NCBI GenBank assembly: GCA_000818945.1 | Contig: KN805380.1 | Span: 129,450-193,449 of the forward strand | Length of the DNA stretch: 64,000 bases | DNA from: Schizochytrium sp. CCTCC M209059 | Taxonomy: Eukaryota; Sar; Bigyra; Thraustochytrida; Thraustochytriidae | Direction of reading: 5' to 3' | In this document: piece by piece, positions 1 through 11,388 of the stretch | Numbering within the stretch: position 1 is the stretch's first letter | How the letters are laid out: every line of letters starts with the position of its first letter | Program-made: the position numbers and the translations under genes | The notes under the pieces: generated by a model | The model's database searches: none | What the model saw: only the letters and a program-made list of their open reading frames with translations | What the model was told of the DNA's origin: nothing

Positions 1-787
1 TCCTCGCAGGCGCGCAGGGGGGGCGCGGGGGCCAGGGCTTTGCCGCCGCCTCCGCCCGCGCCGCGCGCGCCGCGCGGCTTCGAGAAGCGGCCGCCTCGAA
101 GGGCTCTCCGGCGGCCGCGCCGCCGCGCGCCGCCAGGCCCCGTCCTGTCTATGAATTACCGCAGCCGCGGTCAGATGCGTCTACGAGTTACTATGAGGGA
201 TGCGTGGGTACCGCTCAAAGGTACCCTCACGCGGTACCCTCTCTGCGATGTGCCGCAGAGAGATAATAATGTGACGGCCGGGCCAGGCCGGCGGGAAATT
301 CCGCTCCGCCAGCGCTGCAAGGAGAGGGCGGCGTGGCTCGAGGGGGGTAAACTCGAACAACCTCGCGACCTGGTACGACGACGTACTACGACAGCGAGGC
401 TGCGTAATAAGTGGCCGCAGATGAGAAACTCGATCGACGGCGATCAAGTAACAACCATGGCCACTGGAAGTCGAAAAGGAGCAGGTCCATGAAATGAAGA
501 ACGGAATGGAACGCACGTATAGAAGGGCTGGAAGGACTGGAAGGGCTGGAAGAGCTGGAAGCCTAGGAAGTTTGAGGACGTGGACGCGGCGGGGACGCCG
601 CGCTGCACCACCGGGGCGATTCGTGGCGCCGAGCGAAAGACGCACGAAACCTCGAACTGGGGGCGAGCGAGCGAGCGAGCAAGCGAAGCCGCGCGGAGAT
701 TCGCACACAGGCACAAAGAGTCCGTCGGCGAGTCAGCCAGCCAGCCAGCCAGCCGGCCAGCCGGCCAGCAACTGCAAGGAGAACACG
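1..787. other. GC-rich upstream region, no supported gene
   Basis: The first ~150 bases are extremely C/G-rich. Positions 661-690 hold GAGC/AAGC repeats and 733-770 hold CAGC repeats, in the coding orientation of the gene that starts at 788. An open frame joined to that gene reaches back to 494, but it is low-complexity (Arg/Gly, then Pro-Ala-Ser-Gln) and reads like 5' leader. No other gene is supported. Confidence 0.5.
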
Positions 788-3787
788 ATGACCTACACCA
801 TCCTGCTCTTCTACAAGTACGTGGACATCAGCAAGGCTAAAGACCGCAAAGATGGGACGGCCTCGCAGCTCGACGAGGTCCAAGAATGGCTGCGCACGGC
901 CGCAGAGAGACTCGGGCTCTCGGGCCGCGTCATCATCGCCACAGAAGGTATCAACGGCAACCTCGCCAGCGAAGGTCCCGAGGGCGTCGAAACCTTCTGC
1001 AAAGAGCTCCTCGAGCTGGAACCTTTCAAGGGGCAAGACATCGACTTTAAGCTAGACACCTCCGAGAAACAGCCCTTCCCGGACATGGTCGTCAAAATTA
1101 AGGGCGAAATCTGCTCCACGGGTCACGCCATCCCCAAACAGCTCATCGACGCCGGTAAAGGCGGTAAACATCTCACGCCCAAAGAATTTCACGAAACACT
1201 CAAAGCATACTGGGCAGAGCCCGAGGCCGAAGCCGACCAGGCGCAGAGCGACGAGGCGCAAAAGAAAAGCAAGGAAAAGGAGCTTGTCGTTCTCGATGTT
1301 CGCAATGACTGCGAGTTCAAAACGGGCCGCTTCATGACGCCAGACGGCGCGCACCAAGCACTCAACCCAAGCACGCACACGTACGCGCAATGGGTTCCCG
1401 AATACGCTGCCAAAAACGTCGACAGCTGGAAGGACAAAAAGGTACTCATGTACTGCACCGGCGGCATTCGCTGCGAAAAGGCCTCGGCGTACCTGCGCAA
1501 CAAGGGCTGCGAGGATGTCAGCCAGCTTAGTGGTGGCATTCACCGGTACCTTGAAGAGTTCGGCGCAGACGGATTCTTCAAGGGCAGCAACTTTGTCTTC
1601 GACTCCCGCGCCCTCCAGAAACCCGAGGGTGCCACCGTTGTAGGTGCCTGCTTTAACTGCAAGGCCCCCACCGAGGCCATTAGCAAGGATCGCGTATGCG
1701 CCGTTTGCCGCTGCACCATTCTTGCCTGCGACGACTGTCGCGCCAAGCTTCTTGGCGTGTATTACTGCGATCGCCACCTCTTTTTGCGCAATGCCTATGA
1801 GCCCTTTTTGGACAAATTCTCCGACGCCGAAATCGATCAACTCATGGTCAAGCTGCAAGAGTGCTGGGACGCGAGCCCCGTGAGCTCCAACATTCGTCGC
1901 TCCATCAAGAAGCAAATCTCGCGCACGCAGGCCTTCAAGGAGGCGCGTCAAGTGGCCTCAGCTGCCGGCGCCGTGGCAACCGCAGCCACCGCCGCATCGA
2001 CCGCCGCTGCGGACGCCAAGTCCGAAGAGGAAGCGTCGACCAAGGCCGCTGCCGTCGCAGACAAGGCGATCAAGCGCAAGGCGAAGCAGCGTGTCAAGTG
2101 GAACACCAACCCGCGCTGCCGTTCTTGTGGACTCATCGGTCCCACGGATCTCCTCGAGTTTATGGGCCGAAAGTTCAGTGACCCGGTCCTTGTCTGCAAC
2201 GGCAGGTGCACCGGCTTTGCCAGCGACACGTACGAGAACCCATACCGCTCGCTTGAGTTTATGAACTTGCCAGACTTTGAGGAACGCGTTCGCGAGGCGT
2301 CGCGCAGCAAGAAGCGCGCGCGCTCGTCCTCTGATGGCGCCGACGAACCTCTTGTGGGAAGTAAGCGTCATCGCATCGAGACGCAGGCAGAGTACGCCGA
2401 GGTCGAGTATGAGAAGCGTGTTGACCCAGACTCCGGACTTGCGCTCCGTCACGTCAAGCCTTACTTTTACGAATACCACACTTTCGTCAAGGCCCGCTGG
2501 ATTGGTCGTGAGCTCTTGGACGTCTATGCCAACGAGTTCTCTACTCATCCAGTTGCCTATTACAAAAAAGCCATCGAGCTCGGTCTTATCCGCGTCAACG
2601 GCAAAAAAGTGTCGCCGTCACAAAAACTGGCCGACAAGGACCGCATCGACAACCTCATGCACCGTCACGAGCCGGACGTGCGCTACTGCGCCGCTGAGGG
2701 CATGATTGTTCGCGAGGACGAGGACTTTGTCTTTGTCAACAAGCCTGCCTCCGTCTCGGTTCATCCTTGCGGATCCTTCCGTCGCAACTCGCTCACTTTC
2801 ATCCTTGCAGTGGAAAAGAAGCTCACAAATCTTGCGCCTGCCCATCGCCTTGATCGCCTTACGTCCGGCTTGGTCATTATGTGCAAGAACTCGGAGACCG
2901 CCGCGCAGGTTACAGACGCGATGATGCGCCGCCTCACCCCGGAGCCTCTGGCGGACCCCAAGGCCGCCGACAAATCCGCGGGTAAGATTCAAAAGGCGTA
3001 CTTGGCACGTGTTCATGGCAAGTTTCCCGCCGACGAAGCCTCGCTTGCTGCATACCGCGAGAAGCTTGCCGGCGATCTCGAGGCCATGAAACCTGAGGCC
3101 GACCGTTCCGAGTACCTTTCCGCTGTTGGACTCAAGCCTCCCGGCGTCTACTTTGCCGCATCGGACGATGGTACCATGCTCGAGCTTAACGATGTGCCGG
3201 ACGACAACAAGGCTGCAATTTCAGTCTCTTGGCCATTGCGCTGCGCTGATGCCGGCTCGGGCATTTGGGAGTGCGCGAGACCGTCGAATTCCATGGACAC
3301 CTCTGACCAAGGCGTCGCCAAGGCAGACATCGATGACGCCAAGCCGTCCATGAGCCGTTTCCGTCTCTTAGCTTACGATGAGAAGTCGGACACCAGTTTG
3401 CTGCAAGCCGAGCCCCTCACGGGTCGTACGCACCAACTGCGTCTTCACCTTTCCCTTTTGGGCCATCCAATCTGCAATGATCCCAACTATGGTACACAGG
3501 GGAACCTCACGCATGTTCGCGCCGAGCAAGCGGATCCGGATGCCAAGGTTGTGGAAGCGCTCGAAGAGAGCAAGCTCGCCGAGACCGAGGATCGCGAGGC
3601 CGCTGCTCGAGCGCTCTGTGTGGCTTGCACGCAGGGCATGGACGTGGCCTTCAAGCCCATTCAGACCCAGGTCGAAAGCCTCGATCTGCACGCCTACTCC
3701 TACAAGATCCACTTGCCCAAGCGTGACCCTATCGCATGCACTACACCTCTCCCAGACTTTGCCAAAACTTTCGTTTCCAATGCGTAA
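788..3787 (+). CDS. TrhO-type rhodanese fused to RluA/Pus9-type tRNA pseudouridine synthase
   Basis: A 999-residue protein from the ATG at 788, where homology-like sequence begins (MTYTILLFYKY). Residues 1-115 match the N-terminal domain of TrhO/YceA (UPF0176; human TSTD2). A rhodanese domain follows with the TrhO signature CTGGIRCEK; the likely catalytic Cys is residue 223. Next come Cys-rich zinc-type stretches, a second CxxC segment, an S4-like segment and an RluA pseudouridine synthase domain with HRLDRLTSG (catalytic Asp about 689) and a GRTHQLR-type motif. The wording of that half resembles RPUSD2/yeast Pus9. In bacteria TrhO hydroxylates tRNA U34; Pus9 makes pseudouridine at tRNA position 32. 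Both sites lie in the anticodon loop, so a two-activity tRNA modifier is a reasonable inference. A signal for mitochondrial targeting is not evident. Confidence 0.88.
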   Translation: MTYTILLFYKYVDISKAKDRKDGTASQLDEVQEWLRTAAERLGLSGRVIIATEGINGNLASEGPEGVETFCKELLELEPFKGQDIDFKLDTSEKQPFPDMVVKIKGEICSTGHAIPKQLIDAGKGGKHLTPKEFHETLKAYWAEPEAEADQAQSDEAQKKSKEKELVVLDVRNDCEFKTGRFMTPDGAHQALNPSTHTYAQWVPEYAAKNVDSWKDKKVLMYCTGGIRCEKASAYLRNKGCEDVSQLSGGIHRYLEEFGADGFFKGSNFVFDSRALQKPEGATVVGACFNCKAPTEAISKDRVCAVCRCTILACDDCRAKLLGVYYCDRHLFLRNAYEPFLDKFSDAEIDQLMVKLQECWDASPVSSNIRRSIKKQISRTQAFKEARQVASAAGAVATAATAASTAAADAKSEEEASTKAAAVADKAIKRKAKQRVKWNTNPRCRSCGLIGPTDLLEFMGRKFSDPVLVCNGRCTGFASDTYENPYRSLEFMNLPDFEERVREASRSKKRARSSSDGADEPLVGSKRHRIETQAEYAEVEYEKRVDPDSGLALRHVKPYFYEYHTFVKARWIGRELLDVYANEFSTHPVAYYKKAIELGLIRVNGKKVSPSQKLADKDRIDNLMHRHEPDVRYCAAEGMIVREDEDFVFVNKPASVSVHPCGSFRRNSLTFILAVEKKLTNLAPAHRLDRLTSGLVIMCKNSETAAQVTDAMMRRLTPEPLADPKAADKSAGKIQKAYLARVHGKFPADEASLAAYREKLAGDLEAMKPEADRSEYLSAVGLKPPGVYFAASDDGTMLELNDVPDDNKAAISVSWPLRCADAGSGIWECARPSNSMDTSDQGVAKADIDDAKPSMSRFRLLAYDEKSDTSLLQAEPLTGRTHQLRLHLSLLGHPICNDPNYGTQGNLTHVRAEQADPDAKVVEALEESKLAETEDREAAARALCVACTQGMDVAFKPIQTQVESLDLHAYSYKIHLPKRDPIACTTPLPDFAKTFVSNA

Positions 3788-4350
3788 GTCAGCGATCGCG
3801 GCATGTCGTATCCGTATCGATGACCCACATCAAATTTACGTGCGGCCAAGGTGTAAAGAATATTAAAAACCACTTCAACTTTTGTCTATTGTCCTTTCTG
3901 TCTTCCGCTCATTGAAAGCTGTTTGTCTCCCCTCGTTGTGAACTGTGACTTGTGAATTGTGACATAGAATCGGGCCATCTGATTACTACGTCCACTTGAA
4001 TCGTGCAATACTCTGTCCTCGCAGACACCGTCCTTTGTAGGCGAACTTTAGCTGTCAAAACATCTTCTTCCGTCTGACTTCCGGCCGAGCGTGTTGGCTG
4101 GAGTCAAGCGGGCGAGCCCCGCGGGAGAGGGAGGAGGGCAAGCCGTTCTTCTGGCCGCCGCGTGCGCGAGCTAGAGAGTGCATAAGGTCCTCAAGGTCAG
4201 AGTGGCATTGCGTGGCCCGTCTATCTTATTGCTTGCCGACACGTCAGCTCAGCTCAGCTCAGTGCAACGCAGCGCCGACCTGAGCGTCTGCGTGCGCCGA
4301 GGCCATCAGCTGCTCAGGGACAAAGCACGCGCGTGGGCGGCGCATCAAAG
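3788..4350. other. Intergenic region: 3' UTR and TRAPPC4 upstream region
   Basis: A/T-richer sequence after the stop codon (likely 3' UTR, with AATATTAAAA near 3858), then a GC-rich stretch. A short (AGCTC) repeat lies around 4245-4262, just upstream of the TRAPPC4 start. No coding region is supported. Confidence 0.5.
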
Positions 4351-4843
4351 ATGCTTCTCAATCTTTTCATCGTCAATAAGGCAGGTGGCCTCGTTTTTCA
4401 CAAAGTAAGTTGAATCCAGACTTCATCTTCAAGAAGGCCTCTTTCACTCACTCACTCACTCACTCACTCATGGATGGATATATTTGCTTGCACAGTCGTT
4501 CTCGGCATCCTCGAGACTAGGAGGCAATGACACACTTCGACTCGCGTCGACTTTTCATTCTCTCTACGCTATTGCCGCCCAAATCTCGCCTGTACCGGGA
4601 TCCAGCGGCATCGAGGTCATGCAGGCTGACACCTTTTGCTTGCATTGCTTTCAGACGCTGACGGGCATCAAGTTCTTTGTCACGGCGGACCCGGGCGCAA
4701 GGGACCTCGACAAGTTTCTACGCGGTGTCTACGAGTTGTACGCGGACTTTGTGCTAAAGAATCCCTTTTACGAGCTCGACCAGGTCATCAAGTGCGATCT
4801 TTTCGATATTCATCTTGACGCCCTCGTCAAACGGACCAAATGA
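4351..4843 (+). CDS. TRAPPC4/Trs23 (sybindin) TRAPP-complex subunit, two exons
   Basis: Exon 1 (4351-4404, 18 codons) encodes MLLNLFIVNKAGGLVFHK, the typical TRAPPC4 N-terminus. Exon 2 (4496-4843) encodes a sybindin/longin-like domain ending in ALVKRTK. Donor GTAAGT and acceptor TTGCACAG are both phase 0, giving 133 residues. TRAPPC4 is a core subunit of the TRAPP complexes, exchange factors for Rab1/Ypt1 in ER-Golgi transport. The length fits the short form of the family; yeast and human proteins (about 219 aa) carry an extra PDZ-like insertion that is missing here. The Asn-Lys-Ala-Gly-Gly motif plus the C-terminal DLFDIHLDALV segment make the call firm. Confidence 0.9.
4405..4495 (+). other. 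Spliceosomal intron of TRAPPC4
   Basis: 91-nt intron, GTAAGT donor, pyrimidine-containing TTGCTTGCACAG acceptor, phase 0. It contains a (TCAC)n microsatellite at about 4446-4470. Confidence 0.9.
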
Positions 4844-5084
4844 TACATTGAAGAAAAGGGAAGGAGAAAATAGCATAGGCCTTGCTGATGGGTTTTGAGA
4901 TTGCTCGATTGCTTGATTGCGTGACGTAAGAGCCACACAAATTTGGCGTTCTCAAGCAATGGTCATTTTTAATTTTATCATTCTTTGAGCTCTCTGTTCA
5001 TGATTGTAAAGAATCATATTTGTTCACAAAAAATTTCGACTTAAGCTGAGGCCTAGAGTCCCATTTTACTTTACGTGAGGAATC

Positions 5085-8000
5085 TCAAGCAGAATCAGCG
5101 TCCAGAAAAGGATACTCGTAGTACTCGTCAGTGCCAATCTCCGTCTCAACAGGGCCAAGAAAGGTATCCATACCTTCAGCATCATGACCATCATCGTCAG
5201 CAGCAACAGCAGCAACAGCAGATTTTCGTGGCTGGGGCGTGCTCGTGGCTTCTTGAGGACCCTCGACATGCCCGTGAGACGGGGGTAAGCCGTCGTGATC
5301 CTTGCTTACGCTCGAGGACACCGCTGGAGCTTCCGGCTTCTGTTTTGCGACAGCGTTTCCTGCACCTTCAGCACTGGAGCCGTTGGTTTCAGGCTCCAAA
5401 AAAGAGCGCAAATAGTTGTACACATCGACGTGGCCCTCGCGTTCAGCAATTTCTGCAGGTGTGAGCCATGTGGACCACTCGACAGCATCGACTCCTGGAT
5501 CACGATGTGCCAACGCTTCGCGGCGACTTACACCCTTGAACTTGACTTTTTCCTCCTTGATCTTGGTGACGCCTCCAAAGTAATCAGAATCTCCCTCGGA
5601 CGTAGCGTGGTCTGCATCCGAGCTCGTTGCAGCACCAGCGCCAAGAAGAACCTCGTCGTCCTCGTGCTCTTCTTCGTCATCCGTCGCAATAAAAGTTGCG
5701 TCGCTGTTGTTGCGCTCACGTGAACCCAAAACTTGGTTTTCTTCGCCTGCAGAGGCATCAGCACCAGAAGTCGGTTCACGTGGTGAGTTTTCATCTGTTG
5801 CCGGTGCAGAGCTTTCCGGGGTGGGAGCCTCATTTTCAATTCCTCCCTCGAGCGAAGATGACGAGGATGTCGGCGGCGAGGTCGGGGCAGGTTGCCTTCT
5901 CTGCCGCATGCGGCCCACCAAACGCGAGAATCGCGTCTTGGCGCGCCGAAGCCTCTGAAAGCGAGCCGAGGATCCCGCATCGTCGACCATAGCGTGAGCG
6001 GTGAAAGCTTCGTGGCGCTGGCGAGCCCGGAGGCGACTCGCCGCACTCGACTCTTCTTCTTGGCCCAGGAAACCGTAAAATCGCGAATACGATCCTTCCT
6101 CCATAGCAGCGACAGCAGCGGCAAGAGAGGCATCCGCCTCGATTTGCGCGCGCACCTCGGCGTCCAAGTCTTCGTCTGATGAACGTGACGAGGCGTTCCG
6201 AGTGAGTCTTCGACGCGCGCGCCGCTGCTTGTCGGCAAGATACTGTTCCTCTTCTGTCACTGCAAATTGCATCGGCCAGTCGATGAGGGCTTTGGCGACC
6301 TCAAGATGACCGTGTCGCGCGGCAAGATGTAGAGGTGTAGAACCTGCGCTCGATCGAAGTGCGGAGAGTGCCCCAGCTTCGAGAAGCGCTTTGACGACAA
6401 CGATGTCTCCCTTTCTTGCAGCAATGTGCAGCGGGCGAAGACCCTCTTTGTTGGGCATGTTTGGGCACGCCCGGCTGATTGAGACGCCAGGTGGGCCGTC
6501 CTCGGTCATTTCGAGCAAAGCGCAAGCCACTGCAGACTGACCAGCAAAAATCGCAGCCATAAGCGGAGTATTCCCTCCGTTGTCCGTGGCCGCAATGTCG
6601 GCACCAAGTTGAGAAAGGCTCAACACGACGAGCATGGGGTCCCGCGGCAAGTCCATGCCACACGCAAGAGCAAAAGGAGTTCGGCCTTTTTCGTCAGTGG
6701 CTTTAAGCATGATCTTCTTGGCATGTGAGGCAAGGCTTCGATGGCGCTCCAGTCCGCTGCCCCCAAGTTCCTGGAGATAGTCGAGGCCACCCGAATCGAA
6801 AAGCGATGTGGTCAGTTCCTGCTTGCGCGCATGATCGAGAAGCGCCTGCGCCGAGGAGGCACTATTCCCGAGGACGGCCATATGCAGCGCAGTGAGGCCC
6901 TTGGGCGGCGACGAGTTTGTCCAAGCGCTCCAAGCGCTTGAGCTAGTGTTTCGAAGCAGCGCCTCAAGCACTCTGGTCTGGCCATGACGAGCTGCCAGCT
7001 CGTACGCGTTCATACCACCCTCCGTGGAAGGGCGCCATGTCAGGGCTTTGACTTGCATTTTGCGGCGAAGTGCGTGGATGATGATTTCCACCAGCTTGAC
7101 CTGGCCGTTCTTGATGGCCTCGTGCAAGGCAGCTCCTGCACTACGATCTTTTGTGCGGGTCTGGATAAATCGGATCTCGACGAGGAGACATCCTGCAATT
7201 TGCCCATTTGCGCTCGCAAGGCGAACGACTTGCTTTGCCTGGCGCTGTTCTGATCCTGCAGTCCCACCGGACAGATCAAACTTTGCGTCGCTTGATGACA
7301 ACGATGGTGGAGACAGTGGCACGGCGCTGAGAGAAGCGGTCAGAACAGATGAAGCAGTCAAGGGCCGCAGCGACGGAGAACCTGGCAAAGGTGGTGGTGG
7401 CGGCGGTGGTGGTGGTGGTGGTGGTGGAGAGGAAGGTGATGGAGACGAAGATTGTACGTACGATGAAGCGGCATGTCCAGGGTTGAACCCGAGCGGGAAA
7501 AAGGCATTCTCCATGAGACCGTCGGCAAGACACGCCGTGCCTGATCCAAAAAGGTTGGAGCCCGCTTTAATGGCTGCCGCAGCCGCCGCCGCCGAGGACT
7601 TGCTGGCCGTTCGCGAGGTTTCTGTTGCATGATACATACCATACGGCGCATCTCGCTTTTTCGATGATGTCGTGCCTCGCTTACTACGGTCACTCTCGAC
7701 TGTCTCCCGTGTTCCTTCTCGCCAAACGCGAAACGTAATAGGAAGACGGCCAAAGTAGTCGTCCACGTCCAGGCCAAATTCTTTCGCGCAAAAGGTCGTC
7801 TCGACTTGCTGAGTGTCAGTGCCAGTTCCATTACGCAAAGAAGAAGTAGAAGTAGAAGAAGAAGGAGGAGGAGGAGGAGGAGAATTCGCACCTTGCGCCC
7901 TACTTCCGTTCCCATCATTGCCATTCGTGGGGAACCACTTTTGTTTTGGCTTGCGCCACGGGCGGACGATTCGTGACAAAAGATTGTCCTTGGCCAGCAA

Positions 8001-8381
8001 ATCTTCTGCGTCAGTCTTTTGGGGCCGCGCGCGGTACGTTCGTTGTTGTGTACATTGAGGACATGCCGCTGGATCAATGCAGGCAGCGCCAGCTTCACAT
8101 GGCGAGGCCAGACTTCCGAACCACCAGGCCCCTGGACCATTGCCCGCCTCCTGCTTAAGATATGTGTGATCCTGCCGACGAGGCATGTCACGCTCATTCA
8201 TTAAGCGACCTGATAATCTTTCCTCGGCCTCATCTTCCTCGAGCGCGACACAGCAGTCCACCGCGCGCAGGTCGTCGTCAGCACCGATGAGATAGCCCCC
8301 GAGCACGCGAACGTAGAGTTTGCCCGCGCAGTCACCCCTGCGCGTTCTCTCTCCGCGCATTGCGCCAGCTTTATCCGTCAC
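5085..8381 (-). CDS. Large ankyrin-repeat protein
   Basis: 1,098 residues. The N-terminal ~400 residues include a possible ordered segment (KLYVRVLGGYLIGADDD), a Cys-rich patch, a FRVW-containing segment and long Pro, Ser and Ala runs. Ankyrin repeats occupy about residues 415-700, with clear motifs such as GRTPFALACGM, GNTPLMAAI, GLRPLHIAARKGD and GSTPLHLAARHGH. The C-terminal third is acidic and disordered, then one more isolated ankyrin-like helix pair (AEIAEREGHVDVYNYL) occurs near residue 970. This suggests a protein-protein interaction scaffold; the partner cannot be read from sequence. ATGs at residues 1 and 8 are both possible. The 5' leader contains a giant GAC (sense strand) repeat. 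Confidence 0.85.
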   Translation of the reverse strand: MTDKAGAMRGERTRRGDCAGKLYVRVLGGYLIGADDDLRAVDCCVALEEDEAEERLSGRLMNERDMPRRQDHTYLKQEAGNGPGAWWFGSLASPCEAGAACIDPAACPQCTQQRTYRARPQKTDAEDLLAKDNLLSRIVRPWRKPKQKWFPTNGNDGNGSRAQGANSPPPPPPSSSTSTSSLRNGTGTDTQQVETTFCAKEFGLDVDDYFGRLPITFRVWREGTRETVESDRSKRGTTSSKKRDAPYGMYHATETSRTASKSSAAAAAAAIKAGSNLFGSGTACLADGLMENAFFPLGFNPGHAASSYVQSSSPSPSSPPPPPPPPPPPPPLPGSPSLRPLTASSVLTASLSAVPLSPPSLSSSDAKFDLSGGTAGSEQRQAKQVVRLASANGQIAGCLLVEIRFIQTRTKDRSAGAALHEAIKNGQVKLVEIIIHALRRKMQVKALTWRPSTEGGMNAYELAARHGQTRVLEALLRNTSSSAWSAWTNSSPPKGLTALHMAVLGNSASSAQALLDHARKQELTTSLFDSGGLDYLQELGGSGLERHRSLASHAKKIMLKATDEKGRTPFALACGMDLPRDPMLVVLSLSQLGADIAATDNGGNTPLMAAIFAGQSAVACALLEMTEDGPPGVSISRACPNMPNKEGLRPLHIAARKGDIVVVKALLEAGALSALRSSAGSTPLHLAARHGHLEVAKALIDWPMQFAVTEEEQYLADKQRRARRRLTRNASSRSSDEDLDAEVRAQIEADASLAAAVAAMEEGSYSRFYGFLGQEEESSAASRLRARQRHEAFTAHAMVDDAGSSARFQRLRRAKTRFSRLVGRMRQRRQPAPTSPPTSSSSSLEGGIENEAPTPESSAPATDENSPREPTSGADASAGEENQVLGSRERNNSDATFIATDDEEEHEDDEVLLGAGAATSSDADHATSEGDSDYFGGVTKIKEEKVKFKGVSRREALAHRDPGVDAVEWSTWLTPAEIAEREGHVDVYNYLRSFLEPETNGSSAEGAGNAVAKQKPEAPAVSSSVSKDHDGLPPSHGHVEGPQEATSTPQPRKSAVAAVAADDDGHDAEGMDTFLGPVETEIGTDEYYEYPFLDADSA

Positions 8382-9624
<1,243 letters not shown>

Positions 9625-11388
9625 ATGCCAAACCGCGCGGGAAAGGAAGCCAAGGAGGGGGAGGCGGAGGAGCATGAGTCCAAGCATGTTGGCGAGGACG
9701 AGAATGGTGAAGACGATGAACGCGTGTCGCGGACGGTCCTGTGCTTGTGCAGTACGCGCGCGAGAGAACTCGAGGCCGAAATTATTCGAGGTGTCGAAGA
9801 TAGACACGGGCTCATGTTGAAACAGCGAGCTTTACGCGATCTCGACTGGGAGGAGGCACTTGAGGTCGCAGAGGAAATGCTGTTGGCAAAGGAGCGCGAA
9901 GAAACAGCGCGAAGACCTGCGCAAGAGCAAGAAACGGAAAGTCCGAAACAATCGGCGCGAAGCAAGGCATCACCCAAGAACTCGGCACGCAGCTCTCCAA
10001 AAAGTAGCGCACGAAGCCAAAAGAGCATTCGCAATGCAGTAGCGGATAATGAAGAAAGTGCTGTTGCAGAAGATGCTGCGGCAAAACTCGCCATGGAGGA
10101 AAAGGAAAGAGAGGAAGAAGCTCGTCGCCGCGCTGAGGCGGAAGAGCAAGCGCGCATTGAAGCTGCGCGTTTAGCCGCAGAGCGCGCAAGACGCGATGCC
10201 GAGATCGATGCACTCGCGCGCGGCCTCTTTGGTGGTCATGTTGGAAGTGAAATCGTTGTGCTGAGCCTCTTGGGCAGCGCGGCGGCCAGCACTTTGGCCC
10301 GTGCATTCGAAGAAGACGAAATGCTGTCAAACCTCGTGGCAAGCAATGATAGCGCAGATGATGGAGGCGAAGAGAAACAGAACGATGTCGAGCAAAAGAG
10401 CGCTCGCTCATCTTCTTCGGGCGCTTCTGGCGAGAGTAAATGCGGGGAGGATGACCATGACAGTGCGGGGGATGCAGCGCTGCAGCGAAAACGCCGAGCG
10501 CCAGAGGTCGTCTTCCCGCTGTGCCGCAGCTGCGCTTCTGTGTTTCAGCGCGTCTTCTTTGAGCCGCCGCCGCTGGCGCCCGGTGTCGTCGATTTTAGCG
10601 CGTCGACGCGAGATGTGAATGCACGCCAGGGACGGCACCGACGCAAAAGCACCAAGTCCGGACGCGTACGGCTTCGGGACCTGCTCGACTTTGTCTTTCC
10701 TGCCGAGCAGCAGCACCCATGGTCCACGGGGCGACTGCTGGTGTTTGGCGAGTTTGGTCCACTCAACGAAGAGAGCCGTCTCGAGTCAGGCCTCAAGGGC
10801 GAACACGTTGTACAAAAGCACGAGATCAACACGATGATTGAGCAAATCAACACCGCCGATATGCTTTCAATCTACGTGCAGGGCGCAGTGTTGAGCCCGG
10901 ATGAGACGGTGGAGGTGATCAAGCAGGTAGATCCGCAGATCCGTCGCGACAAGCAAATATCACGCGAGGAAGTCGTGGCCCTCTTTGAGAACGTGTCCAT
11001 CGATCCCGTGGACAGGACCATCTGTTTTCACGAGATGCAGGCGATTGTGGCGAGCTTTCGCACCGCGCGCATCGAGCGGTGGAAGCAAATGGCGGCGAAC
11101 AGCGTGCGCAAGTCGACCAGATTATCCAAGAAGCAGCGCGCGGCACGATTGCTTCACGAGAGCGCCATTCGGCGCGCCAGCGCGCTGTCTCTGCGCAAGG
11201 CGTCTCAAATTGATGACATTGACGCTTTCTTGACTACATCCAAGCTCCTGAACCGACACTCCTTCGAGATCTGCAATCTTGAGGACAAAAACCACCCTTC
11301 GCTTGTGCAGAATGTGCGCATTTTACGTCCCGCCGAAAGTCGCGCAGTCGCGCTCGGCGCTGCTCCCTGGTCGCCGGTACTCCGATGA
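9625..11388 (+). CDS. Unrecognised charged coiled-coil protein with EF-hand-like C-terminal region
   Basis: 587 residues. An acidic N-terminus is followed by a Cys-containing segment (RTVLCLCSTRARE), then a strongly helical, Glu/Arg/Ala-rich coiled coil (about 160-205) preceded by repeated Ser-Ala-Arg-Ser motifs (about 110-140). After a disordered middle there is a conserved-looking domain beginning VVFPLCRSCASVFQRVFFEPPPL. Near residues 410-475 is an EF-hand-like pair (SPDETVEVIKQVDP, KQISREEVVALFENVSID, ICFHEMQAIV); the loops lack the full calcium-ligand pattern. The C-terminus contains SFEICNLEDKNHPSLVQNV. I do not recognise the family. The layout resembles flagellar or cytoskeletal EF-hand proteins, which is only a guess. 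Confidence 0.75.
   Translation: MPNRAGKEAKEGEAEEHESKHVGEDENGEDDERVSRTVLCLCSTRARELEAEIIRGVEDRHGLMLKQRALRDLDWEEALEVAEEMLLAKEREETARRPAQEQETESPKQSARSKASPKNSARSSPKSSARSQKSIRNAVADNEESAVAEDAAAKLAMEEKEREEEARRRAEAEEQARIEAARLAAERARRDAEIDALARGLFGGHVGSEIVVLSLLGSAAASTLARAFEEDEMLSNLVASNDSADDGGEEKQNDVEQKSARSSSSGASGESKCGEDDHDSAGDAALQRKRRAPEVVFPLCRSCASVFQRVFFEPPPLAPGVVDFSASTRDVNARQGRHRRKSTKSGRVRLRDLLDFVFPAEQQHPWSTGRLLVFGEFGPLNEESRLESGLKGEHVVQKHEINTMIEQINTADMLSIYVQGAVLSPDETVEVIKQVDPQIRRDKQISREEVVALFENVSIDPVDRTICFHEMQAIVASFRTARIERWKQMAANSVRKSTRLSKKQRAARLLHESAIRRASALSLRKASQIDDIDAFLTTSKLLNRHSFEICNLEDKNHPSLVQNVRILRPAESRAVALGAAPWSPVLR

Noticed and set aside
494..787. N-terminal extension of the TrhO-Pus9 frame
   Set aside because: Arg/Gly then Pro-Ala-Ser-Gln repeats, unlike a real domain; family match begins at 788.
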